Below, one piece after another: positions 1-4,227 of a DNA stretch of 5,078 bases. The DNA comes from Spirochaetaceae bacterium (GTDB lineage: Bacteria; Spirochaetota; Spirochaetia; Treponematales; Breznakiellaceae), in NCBI GenBank assembly GCA_031268255.1, contig JAIRXO010000129.1:1-5078 (forward strand), given 5' to 3'. A model generated the notes under the pieces. That model searched no databases, was not told where the DNA came from, and saw nothing but the letters and a program-made list of their open reading frames with translations. Within the stretch, counting starts at the first letter, position 1, and each line of letters opens with the position of its first letter. A program made the translations under genes and the position numbers.

Positions 1-2
1 AG

Positions 3-33
3 GCAGTTCCAAAATGTCAGATTTTGGAACTGC
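3..33. repeat. Perfect 13-bp inverted repeat, 5-nt loop (hairpin 1)
   Basis: The arms GCAGTTCCAAAAT (3-15) and ATTTTGGAACTGC (21-33) are exact reverse complements around the loop GTCAG. This is the first and most perfect of three hairpins packed into the first 117 bases. Arm length and 5-nt loop match hairpin 3, and the arm core (TTCCAAAAT/ATTTTGGAA) is shared with it, so the two look like copies of one short repeat family. It is not followed by a T-run, so it does not look like a rho-independent terminator. It lies just before the best start codon of the metal-sensor gene, and the sensor frame is open through it. Confidence 0.85.
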
Positions 34-38
34 AACCT

Positions 39-467
39 ATGAAAACCGCAGTTTTGCAGCCCGCAGGGCGAAAAACTGCAAAAGCCGGTTACAAAATAAC
101 CAATTTTGGAACCGGCTCAGATATCGAAAGTCTTGACTGCAATATAATTCATGAGGAAGTGGTAGCGGCGGTCAGTAAAGAAATGCCCGCCGACGAGATA
201 CTGCTTGACCTGGCCGATCTGTTCAAGGTTTTTAGTGATTCGACCAGGGTTAAAATCCTCTGCGCCCTTTTGCGGGCCGAAATGTGCGTCTGCGATATCG
301 CGGCCCTTTTGGGCATGAGTAAGTCCGCCATTTCCCACCAACTGAGAACGCTCAGGCAGACCCGGCTCGTAAAGTACCGCCGGGAGGGAAAGGTTGTCTA
401 CTATTCCCTTGAGGACGACCATGTGGGAACCATTTTCGATCAGGGGCTGGTTCATGTCTGTGAATAG
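39..467 (+). CDS. ArsR/SmtB-family metal-sensing repressor (CadC/SmtB-like)
   Basis: This is a cytoplasmic winged-helix repressor that releases DNA on binding metal, most likely Zn(II), Cd(II) or Pb(II), and so derepresses the efflux pump that follows. Numbered from ATG-39 (142 aa), the family core runs from about residue 33 to the end. The helix-turn-helix covers about 84-108, including SKSAISHQLRTL. The alpha-3 motif CVC (C83, C85) and N-terminal C34 are the thiol ligands expected of a CadC-type site. The alpha-5 ligands of SmtB are all present with exact spacing: D126, H128, H139, E142. The start is uncertain. ATG-39 has a weak GGAA ten bases upstream; TTG-24 and TTG-54 are alternatives, and the frame is open to the left edge. 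ATG-183 would delete the conserved Cys. Residues 1-30 are unlike family members and are encoded by hairpin repeats. The stop is 71 bp before the ATPase, consistent with an operon. Confidence 0.93.
   Translation: MKTAVLQPAGRKTAKAGYKITNFGTGSDIESLDCNIIHEEVVAAVSKEMPADEILLDLADLFKVFSDSTRVKILCALLRAEMCVCDIAALLGMSKSAISHQLRTLRQTRLVKYRREGKVVYYSLEDDHVGTIFDQGLVHVCE
48..79. repeat. Nested imperfect inverted repeat (hairpin 2)
   Basis: The outer arms GCAGTTTT (48-55) and AAAACTGC (72-79) pair perfectly. The inner arms GCCC (59-62) and GGGC (66-69) close a GCA loop. A small internal loop (GCA opposite GA) separates outer from inner stem. The outer arm shares GCAGTT with hairpin 1. It lies within the N-terminal codons of the metal sensor if translation starts at 39. 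It is less regular than the flanking hairpins and could be a degenerate member of the same family. Confidence 0.6.
83..117. repeat. 15-bp inverted repeat (14/15), 5-nt loop (hairpin 3)
   Basis: The arms AGCCGGTTACAAAAT (83-97) and ATTTTGGAACCGGCT (103-117) match at 14 of 15 positions around the loop AACCA. The geometry and the central CAAAAT-N5-ATTTTG core are the same as in hairpin 1, while the outer arms differ (GCCGGTT versus GCAGTT) in a compensated way. Such paired changes are expected if the fold, not the primary sequence, is what is kept. It lies inside the sensor reading frame, just before the conserved Asp-Cys-Asn start of the recognisable protein. Confidence 0.8.
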
Positions 468-490
468 AGGCGCATTTTTTGCGTAAACGG

Positions 491-514
491 TTGAACAGAT
501 TGTCAATTGTTCAA
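491..514. promoter_or_regulatory. Candidate metal-repressor operator between sensor and pump
   Basis: The 7-bp perfect inverted repeat TTGAACA (491-497) / TGTTCAA (508-514) is separated by 10 bp. The TGAAC/GTTCA half-sites resemble known SmtB/CzrA operators, but in those the half-sites are closer together (TGAA-N6-TTCA). A closer imperfect pairing exists inside it: TGAA-N6-GTCA at 492-505. ArsR-type operons normally carry the operator upstream of the sensor gene, so a site here would imply separate control of the pump. Binding by the neighbouring sensor is inference. Confidence 0.45.
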
Positions 515-524
515 TCTATAGATT
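513..524. promoter_or_regulatory. Perfect 12-bp palindrome before the pump Shine-Dalgarno
   Basis: AATCTATAGATT is its own reverse complement. It overlaps the end of the preceding inverted repeat by two bases and ends just before the ribosome-binding site AAGGGG (525-530). The TATAGA inside it is a weak -10 match, but no well-spaced -35 goes with it (TTGAAC at 491 is 20 bp away). It could be part of an extended operator, a weak internal promoter or chance; no function is assigned. Confidence 0.35.
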
Positions 525-538
525 AAGGGGTTTTTATT

Positions 539-2677
539 ATGAACGAAAGGACATATATATTGGAAGGGCTTTGCTGCCCCAGGTGCGCGGCAAAAATCGA
601 AAAGCATGTCGGCGCCCTGGAAGGGGTAAGCCGGGCTCTGGTTGATTTTTCCGTTCAAAAACTTACCATCGAAGCCGAAAACCCGGAACGCTGGGACGAC
701 ATCGTGGCCCGTACAGGCGTTGTTATCAAACGGCTTGAACCTTCTATTGAGATGCGGGACGCGGTTCTTTTTCCTGCCGGAGCGGGGGCCGCTTCGGTTC
801 CGGCTCCGGTAAAGCGATGGAGGCGCGTGAGTCTTGCCCTTGGCATGGCCCTCTTTGTCCTGGGCATGGTACTCGAATATATTCCGTCCCTTACGCTGCC
901 GTCTTTTGCGCGGCTTGCCGTCTTTCTGGCGGCCTATCTTTTGGTAGGCGGCGAAGTGCTTGTTACGGCGGTCAAAAATAGTACCAAGGGTGAAATTTTT
1001 GATGAAAACTTTTTGATGGGTATAGCCACCATTGGGGCTTTTGCCATAGGCGAATATCCCGAAGGCGCGGCGGTGATGATATTTTACCGTATAGGCGAAG
1101 CCTTTCAGGATTACGCGGTGGGGCGTTCCCGTAAATCCATATCAGCACTCATGGACATCAGGCCCGATTACGCCAACCTTAAAACAGCATCCGGCCTCAA
1201 GAGGGTGTCCCCGGAAACAGTACGCATAGGGGACCTCATCGTGGTAAAGCCGGGCGAAAAAATTCCCCTTGACGGCGTAGTAAGCGACGGGTTTTCCGCG
1301 CTGGACACATCGGCCCTCACCGGCGAATCCCTGCCCAGGGATGTAGAGAAAGGCAGCGCCGTTCTTTCAGGCTCGATAAACAAGAACGGGCTGCTTACCA
1401 TTGAGGTGAGCAGGGTCTTTGGCGAATCCACGGTCTCCAAAATTCTCAACCTCGTGCAAAACGCGGGGAGCAAAAAATCAGTTACCGAAAACTTTATTAC
1501 CAAATTCGCCAGGTACTATACCCCGGTGGTCGTGTTTTCCGCCGCGGCCCTGGCTCTGCTTCCGCCCCTCCTCATTCCCGGCGCGTCCTTTTCAGAATGG
1601 ATAAACCGCGCCCTGGTCTTTCTCGTGGTCTCCTGCCCCTGCGCCCTGGTCATTTCCATACCATTGAGTTTCTTCGGCGGCATAGGCGGCGCTTCAAGAA
1701 ACGGCATCCTTATAAAAGGGAGCAACTACCTCGAAGCCCTTACCAATGTTGACACCGTGGTGTTTGACAAGACAGGAACCCTGACCAGGGGAGTGTTCAG
1801 CGTAAGCAGCATAGTCCCTGCCAAGGGCATCACCAAAGAAGAACTTTTGTACTACGCCGCCCTTGCCGAATCAGATTCCAACCACCCCATAGCCCTTTCT
1901 ATCAGAAACGCCTGCAAAAGGGAACTCGATACCGCCCTGATAAGCGGCTATGAGGAAATTGCCGGAAAAGGCGTCTCGGTGCGCATCGGCAATGACCAGG
2001 TGCTGGCGGGGAACGCCAAACTGCTTGAGGCCGGAAATATTTCCGTTCCCGCCGTGGAAGAAACGGGAACAGCGGTACACCTGGCGGTAAACAATGAGTA
2101 CGCGGGATATATCGTTATTTCCGACGAATTGAAAGCCGACAGCAAAGACGCTGTTGATGATCTGAGGGCCATAGGGGTAAAACGTATCGTTATGCTCACC
2201 GGCGACAGTAAAGCCGTAGGCGAGAGCATGGCAAAACAGATAGGCCTTGATATGGTTTATACGGAACTCCTTCCCCATCAAAAGGTTGAATATCTTGAAG
2301 TGCTTGAAAAAACTAAATCCGGTTCCGGTAAACTCATTTTTGTGGGTGACGGCATTAACGACGCGCCGGTGCTGGCCCGCAGCGACGTGGGCATAGCCAT
2401 GGGCGGCGTTGGTTCTGACGCGGCCATTGAGGCTGCCGACGTGGTGTTGATGACCGATGAGCCGTCAAAGATTTCAGGCGCAATCCGCATCGCCCGGAAA
2501 ACCCGGAACATAGTCTGGCAGAACATTGTTTTTGCCCTGTCGGTCAAGGGCGCCATCCTTGTCATGGGCGCGCTGGGCCTGGCTACCATGTGGGAAGCGG
2601 TGTTTGGCGATGTGGGCGTTGCCCTTATCGCCGTGTTCAACGCCATGCGGGTACTGAAAACGGCCAGGGCCGTATGA
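539..2677 (+). CDS. cadA: P1B-type Zn2+/Cd2+/Pb2+-exporting ATPase
   Basis: This is an inner-membrane pump that couples ATP hydrolysis to export of divalent soft metals. The 712-aa length is normal for the family. An N-terminal heavy-metal-associated domain (about 4-67) carries a CCPRC metal site (C12, C13, C16). Hydrophobic segments lie near 98-115, 123-142, 159-191, 326-345, 355-378, 660-681 and 685-705. Catalytic motifs in order are TGES (261-264, actuator), CPC (366-368, transport site), DKTGT (phosphorylated D410), HP (449-450, nucleotide domain), TGD (554-556) and GDGINDAP (603-610). K670 and D691, 21 residues apart in the last two helices, correspond to the Lys/Asp pair that marks the Zn/Cd/Pb (P1B-2) subgroup rather than copper pumps. 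ATG-539 follows the Shine-Dalgarno AAGGGG with 8-bp spacing. It follows the metal sensor, which presumably represses it. No His-rich insert and only one metal-binding domain are present. Confidence 0.97.
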   Translation: MNERTYILEGLCCPRCAAKIEKHVGALEGVSRALVDFSVQKLTIEAENPERWDDIVARTGVVIKRLEPSIEMRDAVLFPAGAGAASVPAPVKRWRRVSLALGMALFVLGMVLEYIPSLTLPSFARLAVFLAAYLLVGGEVLVTAVKNSTKGEIFDENFLMGIATIGAFAIGEYPEGAAVMIFYRIGEAFQDYAVGRSRKSISALMDIRPDYANLKTASGLKRVSPETVRIGDLIVVKPGEKIPLDGVVSDGFSALDTSALTGESLPRDVEKGSAVLSGSINKNGLLTIEVSRVFGESTVSKILNLVQNAGSKKSVTENFITKFARYYTPVVVFSAAALALLPPLLIPGASFSEWINRALVFLVVSCPCALVISIPLSFFGGIGGASRNGILIKGSNYLEALTNVDTVVFDKTGTLTRGVFSVSSIVPAKGITKEELLYYAALAESDSNHPIALSIRNACKRELDTALISGYEEIAGKGVSVRIGNDQVLAGNAKLLEAGNISVPAVEETGTAVHLAVNNEYAGYIVISDELKADSKDAVDDLRAIGVKRIVMLTGDSKAVGESMAKQIGLDMVYTELLPHQKVEYLEVLEKTKSGSGKLIFVGDGINDAPVLARSDVGIAMGGVGSDAAIEAADVVLMTDEPSKISGAIRIARKTRNIVWQNIVFALSVKGAILVMGALGLATMWEAVFGDVGVALIAVFNAMRVLKTARAV
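2657..2673 (-). terminator. Possible terminator of the minus-strand operon, inside the ATPase 3' end
   Basis: On the minus strand, ACGGC (2673-2669), loop CCTG and GCCGT (2664-2660) form a 5-bp GC-rich stem that runs straight into TTT and then C. It lies 21 bp beyond the stop of the UDG-like gene, the right place to end the tetR operon, but also inside the last codons of the ATPase gene. The stem and the T-run are both short, so this is a weak prediction. No comparable structure serves the plus strand. Confidence 0.35.
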
Positions 2678-2693
2678 TTGGACTTGTTCTCTA

Positions 2694-3434
2694 TTATTCC
2701 CAGCCGAGTATTTTTTGCCTGTAGGCCGCGCCTATGCGGTCCAGGGCCGAGGCGGTATCCTCTTTGTCCCGCATCTGACGTTTGAGGTCAATGGTAAACT
2801 GGTTCATCGAAAAATGGCGAAAAAGAAAAATCTCCTTTTTCCGCGCCGGGCGCTTTGCGTATAACTCCCTCAGTGATTCGGTAAAGACCTCAAAAACGCC
2901 GCCCTTTTTCATTTCGGAATAGCCTATGATCCAGACCGGAATGGGCGAGAGGGCAGTATGAAAACGGTAAATGGTTTCCGCCATAAAACGCTGGGATTCG
3001 CAGAGGGCCTTTTCGGTCTCCGCGCCGCCGGAACGGCCAAGCTCCCGCAGTTCGGCGGTACGGGGGGTATGTATGGGCGTTTTGTTGAGGATGATCACGT
3101 TTGCCCGGAAATCTATGCCCAGCTCAGGATTTTTTTTGAAAAACGATTCGGCTATTTTCCCCGAAGGACCCACGAGGTAACGGCCCTGCTCCTGTTCCCT
3201 GCGGCCAGGGTTGTCCGCTACAAGGATGAGCCGTATGTCGGATCCGCTTTCGAGATCGTCCAGGGCGCCGTTGTAAAGCACAGGGTGTTTTACAAGGTAG
3301 GAAGGCCCCCCGCGCCTGTCGACGAGGGCCTGGGTCAGGCTTTTTAGACGCGGGAGTCTCCGGCCAAGCCTTGCGGCATAGTCCTTGTATTCCTTTCCGG
3401 CATCGCTCAGTGCCTGCCATGCCTTTGCTTTCAT
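2694..3434 (-). CDS. Divergent uracil-DNA glycosylase-fold protein
   Basis: This is a likely cytoplasmic protein of the uracil-DNA glycosylase superfamily, 246 aa from ATG-3434. Residues 72-92 read like motif A of family 4-type enzymes: V-A-D-N-P-G-R-R-E (72-80) aligns with the usual GEAPG..E, and GRYLVGPSGK (84-93) aligns with the usual GRPFVGRAG. ILNKTPIHTP (115-124) fits the second motif, where N117-K118 matches the usual N..K. RHFSMNQF (206-213) sits where the HPS-type loop with its histidine is expected. The motif-A Glu is Asp (D74), there is no clear 4Fe-4S cysteine set, and only one Cys is visible (C145). Either a specialised or non-catalytic role is therefore possible. The start is chosen for the ATGA overlap with the tetR stop, implying translational coupling; GTG-3497 would extend the protein 21 residues into tetR. 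Family assignment is from motif pattern only. Confidence 0.75.
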   Translation of the reverse strand: MKAKAWQALSDAGKEYKDYAARLGRRLPRLKSLTQALVDRRGGPSYLVKHPVLYNGALDDLESGSDIRLILVADNPGRREQEQGRYLVGPSGKIAESFFKKNPELGIDFRANVIILNKTPIHTPRTAELRELGRSGGAETEKALCESQRFMAETIYRFHTALSPIPVWIIGYSEMKKGGVFEVFTESLRELYAKRPARKKEIFLFRHFSMNQFTIDLKRQMRDKEDTASALDRIGAAYRQKILGWE

Positions 3435-4078
3435 TGTACGCCGGTCCGGGGCGTCCTGAGCGTCGTTGTTTTCCTGACCCTGAGGCTTTCCAGCCACTGA
3501 TTGGCGGGTTCAAGAAAATCAGGATGTTTCAGGGACTGTCCCCTGGAATAGCACTGGTTTATAATCATCCCTTCAAAAAGGCAGACAAAGAAACCCGACA
3601 ACTGCCGGGGAGAAAGCCCCGGTTTTATGGTTCCCTTTTCCAGACCGGCGGTAAACAGCGCGGTGATAATCTCATTGGTGGCCGGTTTTTCCTTTTCCGC
3701 CCATTCGGAATAATGTAAAATTCGTGCCCGCTGAAAAGAAATCAATACGCCTATGACCCGTTTTTTCTCCCATTTTATAAATTCCTTAAAAAAGAGCTTT
3801 AAAGCGTCAATCGCGTGCATTTTTTTAAGTTTTTCATCGTAAAGTTTATTCAAAAAAATATTGACTCTCAGATAGCGGTCAAAGAGTATATCGTCCTTGG
3901 AAGGAAAATAGTGGTAGAAGGTTCCGGGGGTGATGCCGGCCTCCCGGCATATATCCCTGATGTGCATTTTTTCAAAGCCCAGTTCTTCGACCAGTTTATC
4001 TACCACGGTTCTTAGGGTTTCAAGGGTAGCCTGGGACCGTATCTGTTTTTTGTTGAGCGGCCTGATGTTTCTTTCCAT
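3431..4078 (-). CDS. TetR/AcrR-family transcriptional regulator
   Basis: This is a one-component DNA-binding repressor, 215 aa from ATG-4078, a usual length for the family. The N-terminal helix-turn-helix is diagnostic: helix 1 at about 15-34, then RDICREAGITPGTFYHYF (41-58) followed by SKDDIL. The rest (about 70-195) is a helical ligand-binding and dimerisation domain with no recognisable ligand signature. The start is uncertain: ATG-4078 and ATG-4090 are both plausible, neither with a strong Shine-Dalgarno, and an upstream TTG at 4117 would add residues unlike the family. Its stop overlaps the UDG-like gene start as ATGA. It is transcribed divergently from the flavoprotein reductase, whose promoter carries a long inverted repeat suited to a TetR dimer, so it probably controls that gene and perhaps itself. 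The C-terminal 20 residues are basic and of no known role. Confidence 0.93.
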   Translation of the reverse strand: MERNIRPLNKKQIRSQATLETLRTVVDKLVEELGFEKMHIRDICREAGITPGTFYHYFPSKDDILFDRYLRVNIFLNKLYDEKLKKMHAIDALKLFFKEFIKWEKKRVIGVLISFQRARILHYSEWAEKEKPATNEIITALFTAGLEKGTIKPGLSPRQLSGFFVCLFEGMIINQCYSRGQSLKHPDFLEPANQWLESLRVRKTTTLRTPRTGVQ

Positions 4079-4145
4079 AATTGGAACCATTATTACGTCA
4101 ACCGTACATAAAATCAACAGCCCGGTATATTCCGTTAAATTTTTC

Positions 4146-4173
4146 TTGACATTTCAAAAACATACTTTATACT
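4146..4173 (+). promoter_or_regulatory. Sigma-70-type promoter of the flavoprotein reductase gene
   Basis: A perfect -35 TTGACA (4146-4151) is followed after 16 bp by TATACT (4168-4173), five of six bases of the -10 consensus. The expected transcription start is about 4179-4181, giving an untranslated leader of roughly 48 nt. The region upstream of the -35 is AT-rich, including a T-run at 4141-4144. It is the strongest promoter visible in the window, and its start site lies in the operator-like inverted repeat. Confidence 0.8.
4166..4171 (-). promoter_or_regulatory. Tentative -10 element for the tetR operon
   Basis: On the minus strand the hexamer at 4171-4166 reads TATAAA, one base from the sigma-70 -10 consensus. 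It overlaps the -10 of the reductase promoter on the other strand. No good -35 is found at the right spacing, though that region would fall inside the 4175-4209 operator. If real, one repressor site would cover both divergent promoters and leave a leader of about 85 nt for tetR. Other weak candidates nearer to tetR (for example TATACC around 4135) cannot be excluded. Confidence 0.25.
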
Positions 4174-4174
4174 G

Positions 4175-4209
4175 ATTGCCAAACGTGTTTGATGAACATG
4201 TTTGACAAT
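4175..4209. promoter_or_regulatory. Likely TetR operator (35-bp inverted repeat)
   Basis: The arms ATTGCCAAACGTGTT (4175-4189) and AACATGTTTGACAAT (4195-4209) match at 13 of 15 positions around the spacer TGATG. Each arm also contains a small palindrome of its own (CAAACGTGTTTG at 4180-4191 and AACATGTT at 4195-4202), and GTTTGA recurs at 4187 and 4200. The repeat starts two bases after the -10 of the reductase promoter and so covers the transcription start, a typical position for repression. It sits between the divergent tetR and reductase genes. Binding by this TetR protein is inferred from position and symmetry. Confidence 0.72.
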
Positions 4210-4215
4210 AGACTT

Positions 4216-4222
4216 GAGGAGG
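4216..4222 (+). promoter_or_regulatory. Strong Shine-Dalgarno fixing the reductase start
   Basis: GAGGAGG lies 5 bp before ATG-4228. It is the best ribosome-binding site in the window, and it fixes this ATG as the start; the lipoprotein signal peptide that follows agrees. Confidence 0.9.
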
Positions 4223-4227
4223 ATCGT

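Noticed and set aside
1..117. CRISPR array
   Set aside because: The three repeats differ in sequence and their spacing is irregular and short. They are self-complementary hairpins, not identical direct repeats separated by unique spacers.
14..136. Small ORF of 40 codons starting at ATG-14, in another frame across the repeats
   Set aside because: It has no ribosome-binding site, its composition follows the hairpin repeats, and it overlaps the well-supported sensor frame.
183..467. Shorter metal-sensor start at ATG-183
   Set aside because: It lacks a convincing ribosome-binding site and would remove the conserved Cys-Asn-Ile-Ile-His-Glu-Glu region that matches related sensors.
471..483. CGCA-T5-TGCG hairpin after the sensor stop, as a terminator
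   Set aside because: The stem is only 4 bp, the T-run is in the loop and not after the stem, and a terminator here would separate the sensor from its pump.
655..2646. Several antisense and alternate-frame ORFs of 60-136 codons across the ATPase gene
   Set aside because: The ATPase frame is intact with every catalytic motif. The others have no family features or ribosome-binding sites and are compositional shadows.
2711..2726. T6 run and GCCTGTAGGC hairpin as a terminator for the ATPase transcript
   Set aside because: The T-run precedes the hairpin on the plus strand, so the order is wrong, and both lie inside the UDG-like coding region.
3435..3497. GTG-3497 extension of the UDG-like protein
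   Set aside because: The extra 21 residues are polar and low in family-like content, and they overlap the tetR C-terminus by over 60 bases. The ATGA start is more typical.
4079..4117. TTG-4117 start for the TetR protein
   Set aside because: No ribosome-binding site is seen, and the added residues do not resemble a TetR N-terminus. ATG-4078 or ATG-4090 is better.
2958..4175. Plus-strand ORFs opposite the UDG-like and TetR genes
   Set aside because: They mirror well-supported minus-strand genes and show no recognisable domains.
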